Origin: Bacteriovoracaceae bacterium
Lineage (GTDB): Bacteria > Bdellovibrionota > UBA1018
Length of the DNA: 6,235 nt
Direction: 5' to 3'
Assembly (NCBI GenBank): GCA_947446835.1
Contig: CANFHS010000141.1
Coordinates: 1-6,235 of the forward strand
The notes beneath the pieces are model-generated. The model saw only the letters and a program-made list of their open reading frames with translations, ran no database searches and was not told the origin of the DNA. A program made the translations under genes and the position numbers. Below, one piece after another: positions 1 to 6,235 of the stretch; position 1 is the first letter of the stretch; each line of letters begins with the position of its first letter.

Positions 1-1300
1 GGATGGACACCTTGCGCGTGACCTCGAAAAGCCCGTCCCGGACCGAAAAGAGCGCATCGTGCTTGCCCGCCTGAAGTGAGCCTGGGGTCCATTGCAGCTG
101 CCCCGTCAGCGGGTCCACCGCCATCCCGACCGGACACTGCTTGCATCCGTAGCTCAGCTCGACGGGGTCAGGAGAATGGGCCTGCAGCCGCACGGAAAGC
201 GGCTCTCCGGCCACCGCATGCAGGTCGGCCTGCTCGGAGAGGAAGGGCTGGCCCGTGCTGATGGAGAGCGCTCCACGCGCGCCGGACTCAAGCAGCGCCC
301 GGGCCGTCGTATCGCCCCGCTGCCGGGCCGAAAGCACCGACTCCAGGGCGTGGACCAGCCGCTCGCACCGTTGCCCCGCCTCGGTGGAAGCCGCGCACGC
401 GCCCGGCTCGAGATTCAGCTCGGACGAGGAGCTTCCGCCCAGCCGCAGGAGGAGCTTCCGCGGAGTCCGCAGCGCGCGGAAGATCTCCAGCTCGGAGGCC
501 GTCACGAGGACCACCCCGGGCAGAATGCGGTCGAAGGACAGTTCGCGGAAAAGCGGCTCCACCGGCGGCGGATCCGTGGCCACGAATGCCGTGACCCGTG
601 ACAGCCCCTCGAGCTTGCGGAAGTTGGTCATGTCCCGTCCGGGTGCCGTCTGGACGTCCGCTCCGGCCAGGGCCAGCACCCCGTAGGAAGCTTCGCGTCC
701 CAGGCCGATGAGCGCCGGACCCGAAACATCCACCCGGTCGCGGATGCGATCCGGCAGAAGCGGAAGGACCGTGCGGGAGAACTCCTTGAGGGTGGCGTGG
801 AGGTCGAGGACCAGATCCTGCCGGAACACGTCGTCCGTGCAGGACGCAGCGGCCACGCCGAAGAGGGCGCAGTAACGCCGGCGATCCGCCGGGTCGGCGT
901 GGGGGCTCAACGCGACCCAGGCCACCACGGTGCCCCGCCGCGCCAATCTGCGGGCCAGCTGCAGGGTGCCCGGGCCGGCCTGCGCTTGCCCATCGCTCAG
1001 CACGACCACCGGGTACCGCTCCACGGGAACGGCTCCAGGCTCACAGGCCGTCTTGTCGCCCGCTTCGGGGTGAAACACCGTCACCTGGAGCCCGCGGAAG
1101 CCCGACAGGAAATCGCGGTGGAAGATGGCGGGATTTCCATCCGGCCTGCGGACGGCCAGCTCGTGGACTCCCAGATCGCACGGCGGCGTCTCGCAGCGAC
1201 AAGGGGTTGGCAAAAGCAGCAGAGCCACCAGCGCAAGGGCCCACCCCACGCCGAGCTTCCAATGGTCTGAAAAACCGGAATCCCCCGATGTTCCGCGCAT
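1..1300 (-). CDS. Secreted PAF-acetylhydrolase/dienelactone-hydrolase-like protein, probably inactive, with Ig-like module (3' end outside window)
   Basis: The frame is open for 433 codons from an ATG at 1300-1298 to the left edge, so the C-terminus is missing. An in-frame TAG (1315-1313) lies just upstream, and GGGAGG (1309-1304) precedes the ATG by 3 nt, which fixes the start. Residues 16-30 are a Leu/Ala/Val-rich hydrophobic core after a Lys, which suggests export. No clear lipobox precedes Cys34 or Cys36. Residues 42-300 follow the PAF-AH/dienelactone-hydrolase pattern: LGVHELAV (43-50), LQVTVFHP (71-78), a strand and turn at YPVVVLSDG (96-104), a Leu/Arg-rich helix and strand (113-131), then ALIGLGREASYGVLALAGA (196-214) at the nucleophile elbow. 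Intact members have G-x-S-x-G there; here it is G-R-E-A-S. The usual late Gly-x-His region reads RLGGSSSSEL (286-295) without His. Residues about 380-433 (VGMAVDPLTGQLQWTP, then a V-R-D-G strand) match putative Ig repeats. Cysteines occur in close pairs (144/154, 302/312, 386/389), as expected for disulfides outside the cytoplasm. The fold is a motif-level inference; the ligand or role is unknown. Confidence 0.8.
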   Translation of the reverse strand, partial: MRGTSGDSGFSDHWKLGVGWALALVALLLLPTPCRCETPPCDLGVHELAVRRPDGNPAIFHRDFLSGFRGLQVTVFHPEAGDKTACEPGAVPVERYPVVVLSDGQAQAGPGTLQLARRLARRGTVVAWVALSPHADPADRRRYCALFGVAAASCTDDVFRQDLVLDLHATLKEFSRTVLPLLPDRIRDRVDVSGPALIGLGREASYGVLALAGADVQTAPGRDMTNFRKLEGLSRVTAFVATDPPPVEPLFRELSFDRILPGVVLVTASELEIFRALRTPRKLLLRLGGSSSSELNLEPGACAASTEAGQRCERLVHALESVLSARQRGDTTARALLESGARGALSISTGQPFLSEQADLHAVAGEPLSVRLQAHSPDPVELSYGCKQCPVGMAVDPLTGQLQWTPGSLQAGKHDALFSVRDGLFEVTRKVSI

Positions 1301-1303
1301 CTT

Positions 1304-1309
1304 CCTCCC
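1304..1309 (-). promoter_or_regulatory. Ribosome binding site of the secreted hydrolase-like gene
   Basis: The minus strand reads GGGAGG followed by AAG and the ATG. The site is a strong anti-16S match, although the 3-nt spacing is short. An in-frame stop (1315-1313) sits just upstream, so no earlier start is possible. Confidence 0.6.
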
Positions 1310-1510
1310 ATTCTAGGGGCTCGGACGACCGTCAGGAATGTGTCAACGGGGACACCAGTTCCCGAGTGCCGAAAACGGGTATCGACGCCAATTTCGAGAC
1401 GCGGAGGAATTCCCGCTCTGCCAAGACTGGAGCGGATTTCAAGGAAAGGGAAAAACACCTCAAGCGCATCCGCCGTTCCACCGAATCGCCTTACAGACAG
1501 TTTCATGCAG

Positions 1511-1517
1511 AGGGAGG
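1511..1517 (+). promoter_or_regulatory. Ribosome binding site that sets the lon start
   Basis: AGGGAGG ends 5 nt before the GTG at 1523, which is near-ideal spacing. The in-frame ATG at 1505 lies upstream of this site and has no purine-rich site of its own. The TTG at 1520 would leave only 2 nt of spacing. The site therefore favours GTG 1523. Confidence 0.75.
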
Positions 1518-1522
1518 AATTG

Positions 1523-3985
1523 GTGACCAACTACGACGGCGAGCAGATCGAGATTCCAGAAACCCTTCCGATGTTGCCAGTACGGGATATCGTGGTTTTT
1601 CCGTACATGATCATTCCGCTCTTTGTGGGACGAGACTCGTCCATCAAGAGCGTTGAAGAATCCCTGGCGCGTTCGGACAGGCTTATCCTGCTGGCCTCGC
1701 AAAAGGACATCTCGGACGAACACCCCTCCCCCGAGGGCATCTACAAGACCGGCACGGTCTCGATGATCATGCGGATGCGCAAGCTCCCCGATGGTCGCAT
1801 CAAGATCCTGACCCAGGGCCTGTGCAAGGCCAACATCTCCGAGTTCACCCAGACCAACCCCTGGTACGAGTGCAAGATCAACCGCATCCAGGACCAGCTT
1901 CCGGGCATGAACCCCGAAATCGAAGCCCTGATGCGCGCGGTCCGCGAGCAGCTCGAACGAGTGATCGCACTCGGCAAGGTGCTGACTCCGGACATCCTGA
2001 TGGTGCTGGACGACATCCACGAGCCCGGCCGCCTGGCCGATCTCGTGGCCTCGAACCTCGGACTGAAGGTCAGCGACGCCCAGGCCATCCTGGAAGTCAC
2101 CGACGGTGGCGAACGCCTGAAGCGGATCTACGAGATCCTCGCCAAGGAAATCGAAGTCCTCACCCTGCAGGCCAAGATCCGCTCGCAGGCCAAGGACGAG
2201 ATGACCAAGTCGCAGAAGGAGTACTTCCTCCGCGAGCAGATCCGGGCCATCAAGTCCGAGCTCGGCGACGGCGACCAGAAGGGCGAGGAGATCAACGAGC
2301 TTCGCGAGAAGATCGCCTCGGCCCGCATGCCCCAGGAAGTCGAACACGAGGCCCTCAAGCAGCTGGGCCGCCTGGAGCGCATGCACCCGGACGCCTCCGA
2401 GGCCTCCATGCTTCGCACCTACATCGACTGGCTGGTCGAGACTCCCTGGTCCAAGCACACGGTCGACAACCTCGACCTGGTGAACGCCAAGAAGATCCTG
2501 GACGAGGACCACTACAACCTGTCCAAGATCAAGGAGCGCATCCTCGAGTACCTGGCCGTCAGGAAGCTCAAGGACAAGATGAAGGGGCCGATCCTCTGCT
2601 TCTCGGGACCTCCGGGCGTCGGCAAGACCTCGCTCGGTCGCTCGATCGCACGGGCCATGGGACGTGAATTCGTCCGGGTCAGCCTGGGCGGCGTGAAGGA
2701 CGAGGCCGAGATCCGCGGCCACCGCAGGACCTACGTGGGCGCCCTTCCGGGTCGCGTCGTGCAGGGACTGAAACAGGCCGGCACCAACAACCCGATCTTC
2801 GTCCTCGACGAGATCGACAAGCTGGGCAGCGACTTCCGCGGCGATCCGTCGGCAGCGCTCCTCGAGGTGCTGGATCCGGAGCAGAACAACTCGTTCCGCG
2901 ACCACTACCTGAACGTCGCCTTCGACCTGTCGAACGTGATGTTCATCGCGACCTGCAACAACCTGGAAACCATCCCTTCGGCGCTCCGCGACCGCATGGA
3001 AGTGATCCAGCTGTCGGGTTACACCGAGGAAGAGAAGTTCTTCATCTCCCGCAAGTACCTGATCCCCAAACAGATCGGCGAAAACGGCCTGAAGAAGGAA
3101 CAGATCGACGTCACCGACGAGGCGGTCCAGACCGTGGTTTCGCAGTACACCCGCGAAGCCGGTCTCCGTAACCTGGAACGCCACGTCGCCACGCTCTGCC
3201 GGAAGACGGCCCGCAAGGTTGCCGAAGGCAAGACCGACAAGACGGTGATCAACCGCGAGCTGGTCTACAAGTTCCTGGGCCCTGCCCCGTTCCTCCGCGA
3301 GGACGAGCAGGAGCAGGACGAGGTCGGCATCGCGACCGGCCTGGCCTGGACTGCGGTGGGTGGCGAGATCCTGTACGTCGAAACGACGACCATGAAAGGC
3401 AAGGGCGGCATCCTGCTGACCGGCCAGCTGGGCGACGTGATGAAGGAATCGGGGCAGGCTGCACTCGGCCTGATCCGGTCCCGGGCGGCGGACTTCGGCA
3501 TCAACGAGGACTTCTTCGAACGGAACGACATCCACGTCCACTTCCCGCAGGGAGCGATCCCGAAGGACGGACCCTCGGCCGGCATCACCATGGCCACCGC
3601 GATGATCTCGCGGCTCACGGGGATCCCGATCCGCAAGGATGTGGCCATGACCGGCGAGATCACCCTCACCGGCCGGGTGCTGCCGATCGGTGGGCTGAAG
3701 GAGAAGTCGCTGGCCGCCATGCGCCACGGCATCAAGACGATCATCATCCCCGAGAAGAACAAGAAGGACCTCGAGGATATCCCGGAGGAGTTCCGCGACA
3801 AGCTGACCTTCATCCCGGTCAAGACGATCGACGAAGTGCTCGCGGTGGCCCTGGTCCAGAAGATCAAGTCCATCGGCAAGGTCACTCCGTCGGGCGCCAC
3901 CTCGACGGGAGACGAAGGAAAGACCAAGTCGGGTCGCCGCAAGTCCGCCACCCCGGGAACGCCGGGCTGGGAACGCGTCGCCTGA
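1523..3985 (+). CDS. lon: ATP-dependent protease Lon
   Basis: Cytoplasmic AAA+ serine protease, a homo-hexamer in the family, that unfolds and degrades misfolded proteins and selected regulators. With the GTG at 1523 the product is 820 aa (E. coli Lon is 784). The N-terminal substrate-binding domain begins at the LPVRD motif (residues 18-22), a conserved Lon signature, and ends in a charged helical/coiled-coil stretch (about 197-246). The AAA+ module carries Walker A GPPGVGKT (362-369, Lys368) and Walker B FVLDEID with Asp429-Glu430, then the sensor region TCNN. The C-terminal protease domain has the PKDGPSAG motif with nucleophile Ser685 and GGLKEK with the dyad partner Lys728. Motif spacing is as in E. 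coli with a constant offset of 6, so nothing is missing. After about residue 781 there is a 39-residue Lys/Arg/Ser/Thr/Gly-rich tail not found in E. coli Lon. An ATG at 1505 would give 826 aa but lacks a ribosome site. The gene appears monocistronic, with a terminator downstream and a divergent neighbour upstream. Confidence 0.97.
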   Translation: MTNYDGEQIEIPETLPMLPVRDIVVFPYMIIPLFVGRDSSIKSVEESLARSDRLILLASQKDISDEHPSPEGIYKTGTVSMIMRMRKLPDGRIKILTQGLCKANISEFTQTNPWYECKINRIQDQLPGMNPEIEALMRAVREQLERVIALGKVLTPDILMVLDDIHEPGRLADLVASNLGLKVSDAQAILEVTDGGERLKRIYEILAKEIEVLTLQAKIRSQAKDEMTKSQKEYFLREQIRAIKSELGDGDQKGEEINELREKIASARMPQEVEHEALKQLGRLERMHPDASEASMLRTYIDWLVETPWSKHTVDNLDLVNAKKILDEDHYNLSKIKERILEYLAVRKLKDKMKGPILCFSGPPGVGKTSLGRSIARAMGREFVRVSLGGVKDEAEIRGHRRTYVGALPGRVVQGLKQAGTNNPIFVLDEIDKLGSDFRGDPSAALLEVLDPEQNNSFRDHYLNVAFDLSNVMFIATCNNLETIPSALRDRMEVIQLSGYTEEEKFFISRKYLIPKQIGENGLKKEQIDVTDEAVQTVVSQYTREAGLRNLERHVATLCRKTARKVAEGKTDKTVINRELVYKFLGPAPFLREDEQEQDEVGIATGLAWTAVGGEILYVETTTMKGKGGILLTGQLGDVMKESGQAALGLIRSRAADFGINEDFFERNDIHVHFPQGAIPKDGPSAGITMATAMISRLTGIPIRKDVAMTGEITLTGRVLPIGGLKEKSLAAMRHGIKTIIIPEKNKKDLEDIPEEFRDKLTFIPVKTIDEVLAVALVQKIKSIGKVTPSGATSTGDEGKTKSGRRKSATPGTPGWERVA

Positions 3986-3987
3986 GC

Positions 3988-4002
3988 GGAGCGGATCGCT
4001 CC
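3988..4002 (+). repeat. Small perfect inverted repeat just after lon
   Basis: GGAGCG (3988-3993) and CGCTCC (3997-4002) form a 6-bp stem with a GAT loop, 2 nt after the lon stop. No T-run follows, so on its own it is not an intrinsic terminator. It could stabilise the 3' end of the lon mRNA or be chance. Confidence 0.4.
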
Positions 4003-4027
4003 CTCCGGTCCTGAATCTGAACTGTCT

Positions 4028-4072
4028 GCGTTCGGGGGAATTCGGGAAACCGGGTTCCCCCGACGCGCTTTT
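4028..4072 (+). terminator. Intrinsic (Rho-independent) terminator of lon
   Basis: A 9-bp perfect stem, TCGGGGGAA (4032-4040) with TTCCCCCGA (4055-4063), is extended at the base by GCG (4028-4030) with CGC (4064-4066) across a single bulged T. Inside the 14-nt loop a further CGG/CCG helix (4043-4045 with 4050-4052) closes a GAAA tetraloop. TTTT follows at 4069-4072, two bases after the stem. The T-run is short, but the stem is very stable. It lies 42 nt past the lon stop and separates lon from the CNNM-CBS pair. Confidence 0.8.
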
Positions 4073-4099
4073 GACGGACCCGCCGCACCCGGTGGGTTG

Positions 4100-4108
4100 T
4101 GGTACACT
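4100..4108 (+). promoter_or_regulatory. Probable extended -10 promoter element of the CNNM-CBS pair
   Basis: TGG-TACACT fits an extended -10 (TGn followed by a hexamer matching TATAAT at 4 of 6 positions). It falls after the lon terminator and 7 nt before the GTG at 4116, which places the expected transcription start at or next to that start codon. No -35 hexamer is seen at 16-18 bp; the TTGACG at 4071-4076 is 26 bp away, too far to pair with it. Confidence 0.45.
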
Positions 4109-4115
4109 GGCATCC

Positions 4116-5201
4116 GTGACCTCCCTTGAATGGCTGGCCTTCTGGCTGCTCGTCCTGGTTTCCGCCTCGCTTTCGGCCAGCGAAGTGTCCCTGTTCAGCC
4201 TCTCGCGCTTCCAGATCCGCTCCATGCGTGGGCGCTTCGAAAACGCGCACCGCCGCATCCGCCAGCTCCTGTCGGACCCGGGCGGCCTGCTGGTCACGAT
4301 CCTGGTGCTCAACGAGTTCGTGAACGTCTCGATCTCGACGCTGGTGGCCCGCGCCGTGGCCCGAGGCTGGGGCACCTCTGCCCTGCAGCGCCTCTGGCCC
4401 GCCCTGCCGGAGCTGCTGCTGCACACCCTGGTCGGCATGCTGATCACCACGCCGATCGTCCTGTTCTTCTGCGAGATCACGCCCAAGGCCATCGGCGCCC
4501 GTGCCAACACGATGGTCGCCCCGCTCGCGGTCACGCCCCTCACGGCCCTTTACAGGCTGCTAAAGCCGGTGCGGTTCGTCCTGCAGAAGCTTCTGGGCTG
4601 GATCACCCGCCTGATCCAACCCTCCGCCGCAAGCCGGGGACAGACCGGAGAACTCCTGCTGCGCGAGGAGGAATTCCTGACCCTGGTCGAGGAGGGCCAT
4701 CGCGAAGGCGCCGTGCACGAGAGCGAACTGGACCTGATCCGCAACGTGTTCGAGCTGGATGACACGCCGGTGTCCGAGATCATGACCCCGGCCTCACGGA
4801 TCTTCTCGGTTCCCGACCGGATGCCCATCGAGGAGGCGGTCGCCGCGGCACGCGGCTGGCGGTTCTCCAGGATTCTCGTGACCGGCCCGAACCGCAAGCA
4901 GATCCGCGGCATCCTCTACAAGAAGGACCTGCTGCTGCTGCGCCTGGCCGAACAGCTCCCCGATGGCCAAGTCCAGGACCTGATGCGCAAGCCCGTCGTG
5001 GTGAACCTGCAGGCCAAGCTGAACACCGTGTTCAAGCGCCTCAGGCAGGCGCAGACCCATATCGCGGTGGTCGAGGACCGCCATGGGAACACGGCCGGGA
5101 TCGTGACCATGCACGACGTGCTGGACGAGCTCTTCGACGACCTGTTCGTGGACGCCGCCGGGGAAGAGGACCTGCGCCCGGGACTGGAGCGCACCAAATG
5201 A
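4116..5201 (+). CDS. CNNM/DUF21-CBS membrane protein (CorB/CorC/HlyC family), short form without the C-terminal CorC_HlyC domain
   Basis: Probable inner-membrane protein for Mg2+ or related divalent cation export or homeostasis; this role is known for the family and only inferred here. With GTG 4116 the product is 361 aa. The DUF21/CNNM domain (about 1-180) opens with a membrane segment leading into SASLSASEVSLFSLSR (16-31), the Ser/Glu-rich signature of the family. Two more hydrophobic segments follow around 58-80 (with Asn66 and Asn70) and 92-118, then CEITPK (119-124), the counterpart of the conserved GExxPK motif with Gly replaced by Cys, then another hydrophobic stretch (about 128-165). 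A charged linker, an EIMTP motif (221-225) and a CBS pair to about residue 342 follow. The second CBS has VVEDRHGNTAGIVTMHDVLDEL where relatives usually have VDEYGG. The protein stops about 20 residues later, so the usual C-terminal domain is absent. No Shine-Dalgarno site precedes the GTG. In-frame alternatives (TTG 4071 in the terminator, GTG 4092) lie upstream of the likely promoter and also lack one. Its stop overlaps the next start. Confidence 0.88.
   Translation: MTSLEWLAFWLLVLVSASLSASEVSLFSLSRFQIRSMRGRFENAHRRIRQLLSDPGGLLVTILVLNEFVNVSISTLVARAVARGWGTSALQRLWPALPELLLHTLVGMLITTPIVLFFCEITPKAIGARANTMVAPLAVTPLTALYRLLKPVRFVLQKLLGWITRLIQPSAASRGQTGELLLREEEFLTLVEEGHREGAVHESELDLIRNVFELDDTPVSEIMTPASRIFSVPDRMPIEEAVAAARGWRFSRILVTGPNRKQIRGILYKKDLLLLRLAEQLPDGQVQDLMRKPVVVNLQAKLNTVFKRLRQAQTHIAVVEDRHGNTAGIVTMHDVLDELFDDLFVDAAGEEDLRPGLERTK
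5186..5189 (+). promoter_or_regulatory. Weak ribosome binding site of the second CNNM-CBS gene
   Basis: GGAG lies 8 nt before the ATG at 5198, inside the 3' end of the preceding gene. Together with the ATGA overlap it suggests translational coupling. Confidence 0.5.
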
Positions 5202-6235
5202 CGCTCGTGCAGGACCTGTCCCCCACGTTGCTGCTCATCCCTGCCCTGCTGCTGATCGAGGGATTCTTCTCGGGCAGCGAGATCGCGCTGCTTTCGGCCG
5301 ACCGGCTGGCCCTTACCGCCGCGGCCCGCAAGGGAGGATCCCGGGCCAACCTGGCGCTGCAGCTGGCCAGCCACCCCGAGCGCGTGCTCTCGGCCACGCT
5401 CCTCATCAACAGCATCTGCGTGATCGGCATCTCGTCGCTCATCACGCTCCACCTGATCCAGTCCCAACGTTCCCACGGTGAATGGCTCTCGGTGGCCATC
5501 GCCAGCCCGCTGATCGTGGTCCTGGGGGAACTCGTTCCCAAGACCCTCTTCCAGCGGTACGCCAACTTCCTGGCCCCGATGGTCGCGCCCGTGGTGAACG
5601 GCGTCTACTGGTCCTTCTACCCTCTCACGCGCATCATGTCGTCCTACACGACGCGCATCTCCAAGCTGCTCGGCCCGCTCGAGGAGATGATCTCGGGCCG
5701 CCGAAGCTCGACGCGCGAGGAGCTCCGCTCGCTGCTCACCTACTCCAAGCGCGAGAGCGAATTGAAGGCCAGCGAGCGGCGCATGATCAAGCGCATCTTC
5801 GACTTCAAGGACGCCGAGGCCAAGCACGCGCTCATCCCGCTGGTGAAGATCGAGGGGGTCGAAAAGGGCTCGACCGTCCGCCAGGCGCTCGAAAAATTCT
5901 ACCAGCACCGCCACTCCCGGATGCCTGTCTACGAAGGCCGCATCGACAACATCGTCGGCGTGATCGAGCTTTCGGACCTGGCCGCGGTGCCAGACCTGTC
6001 CCAGCCCATCTCGGGGCTGATCTCGCCGGCCCACTACGTGGCCGAGACGCAGGCGCTGCGCGACCTGCTCCTGGAGATGCACGAGGAAGACGACGAGATC
6101 GTCGTCATCGTGGACGAATACGGCGGCGCCGTGGGCATCCTGACCTTCGAGGACATCGTCGAGGAGATCACCGGCGAGATCGAGGACGAGTACGACACCG
6201 AAGCCCAACCCTGGCGCGGCATGGGCGAAGACACC
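5198..6235 (+). CDS. CNNM/DUF21-CBS membrane protein (CorB/CorC/HlyC family), second paralogue (3' end outside window)
   Basis: The ATG at 5198 overlaps the previous stop (ATGA), and the frame stays open for 346 codons to the right edge, so the C-terminus is missing. Family knowledge points to divalent cation (Mg2+) transport or homeostasis in the inner membrane. The DUF21 domain starts with a hydrophobic segment (10-20) and EGFFSGSEIALLSADR (21-36), a near-consensus signature. Then come a segment with LLINS (Asn71-Ser72; relatives usually have two Asn), a hydrophobic stretch (about 98-110) and GELVPK (Glu111, Lys115), intact unlike in the upstream paralogue. A linker with REELRSLL and SERRMIKRIFDF (about 170-205) leads to a CBS pair (about 208-325). 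The usual IMTPR motif is degenerate here (ALIPLVKI, 211-218), but HSRMPVYEG and VDEYGGAVGILTFEDIVEEITGEI-type residues (Asp306-Gly310 onward) are well conserved. The acidic stretch at 326-332 is where a CorC_HlyC domain would normally begin; whether it follows cannot be seen. Confidence 0.9.
   Translation, partial: MTLVQDLSPTLLLIPALLLIEGFFSGSEIALLSADRLALTAAARKGGSRANLALQLASHPERVLSATLLINSICVIGISSLITLHLIQSQRSHGEWLSVAIASPLIVVLGELVPKTLFQRYANFLAPMVAPVVNGVYWSFYPLTRIMSSYTTRISKLLGPLEEMISGRRSSTREELRSLLTYSKRESELKASERRMIKRIFDFKDAEAKHALIPLVKIEGVEKGSTVRQALEKFYQHRHSRMPVYEGRIDNIVGVIELSDLAAVPDLSQPISGLISPAHYVAETQALRDLLLEMHEEDDEIVVIVDEYGGAVGILTFEDIVEEITGEIEDEYDTEAQPWRGMGEDT

Larger units (their letters stand above)
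1301..1522. other. Divergent intergenic region between the secreted hydrolase-like gene and lon
   Basis: This 222-bp stretch lies between two divergently oriented starts and should carry the promoters of both genes. It is less GC-rich than the flanking genes, and has a purine-rich tract around 1440-1457. I could not assign a convincing -35/-10 pair in either direction. A TTGACA on the minus strand (1344-1339) has no well-spaced -10: the nearest TATAAT-like hexamer, TAGAAT, is 25 nt away and almost touches the ribosome binding site. A small imperfect hairpin (GGGGAC at 1348-1353, GTTCCC at 1358-1363, 4-nt loop, one G-T pair) is present. I found no complete CIRCE element (one GAGTGC half-site only) and no clear sigma-32-type promoter, so heat-shock control of lon is not supported by what I can see. 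Confidence 0.6.

Noticed and set aside
92..1270. Several plus-strand open frames of 140-170 codons in the left part
   Set aside because: They are Arg/Pro/Gly/Ala-rich translations without motifs. The minus-strand frame over the same bases is open throughout, has a ribosome site and export signal, and shows hydrolase and Ig-like patterns.
1310..1344. TTGACA with TAGAAT as a promoter for the minus-strand gene
   Set aside because: The spacing is 25 nt instead of about 17, and TAGAAT almost touches the ribosome binding site, which would place transcription start at the initiation codon and discard that site.
1348..1363. Short hairpin as a riboswitch or terminator
   Set aside because: It has only 6 bp with a G-T pair, no T-run and no larger conserved fold; it could easily arise by chance.
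1364..1369. GAGTGC as part of a CIRCE operator upstream of lon
   Set aside because: The matching GCACTC half at the required 9-nt spacing is absent.
1340..1522. A 61-residue N-terminal extension of Lon from the ATG-like start at 1340
   Set aside because: The extension is Arg/Pro/Ser-rich and unlike Lon, and the strong Shine-Dalgarno site at 1511-1517 lies inside it, 5 nt before GTG 1523.
1460..4543. A 1027-codon open frame on the minus strand opposite lon and the CNNM gene
   Set aside because: It is the complementary shadow of a GC-rich coding strand. Its translation is low-complexity (runs of Leu, Val, Asp, Gly, Arg), it has no family motif, and it covers a clearly functional lon.
4916..6208. 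A 430-codon minus-strand open frame opposite the CNNM-CBS genes
   Set aside because: It lies opposite two recognisable membrane proteins, is biased in composition and shows no domain motif. It is a codon-bias shadow.

Overview
The window looks like chromosomal DNA from a GC-rich Gram-negative-type bacterium. Coding density is high, third codon positions are mostly G or C, GTG is used as a start codon beside ATG, and Shine-Dalgarno sites of the GGAGG type are present. Lon resembles those of deltaproteobacterial and related lineages, but the sequence alone does not fix the phylum. I see no insertion sequence, phage gene, CRISPR array, tRNA or rRNA.

Layout: (1) Bases 1-1300, minus strand, hold the first 433 codons of a gene that runs off the left edge. 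It encodes an exported protein with a PAF-acetylhydrolase/dienelactone-hydrolase-like alpha/beta fold, apparently without its catalytic residues, followed by a putative Ig-like (He_PIG-type) module. (2) Bases 1301-1522 are a divergent intergenic region. (3) Bases 1523-3985, plus strand, hold a complete ATP-dependent protease Lon of 820 aa with all catalytic motifs. (4) Bases 3986-4115 hold a small hairpin, a convincing intrinsic terminator and a probable promoter -10 element. (5) Bases 4116-5201 and 5198 to the right edge hold two paralogous CNNM/DUF21-CBS membrane proteins (CorB/CorC/HlyC family). They overlap by ATGA, and the second is cut by the window edge.

How the genes relate: lon seems to be its own transcription unit, expressed divergently from the secreted pseudohydrolase and closed by its own terminator. 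The two CNNM-CBS genes form a separate, translationally coupled unit whose products probably sit together in the inner membrane, with a likely role in Mg2+ or other divalent cation export or homeostasis. The first CNNM gene appears to start at a GTG directly at the predicted transcription start, suggesting a leaderless mRNA.

No clearly new multi-gene system is visible. The points most worth a second look are the apparently dead, Ig-fused secreted hydrolase, the unequal CNNM-CBS pair, and the compact terminator/leaderless-promoter junction between lon and that pair.
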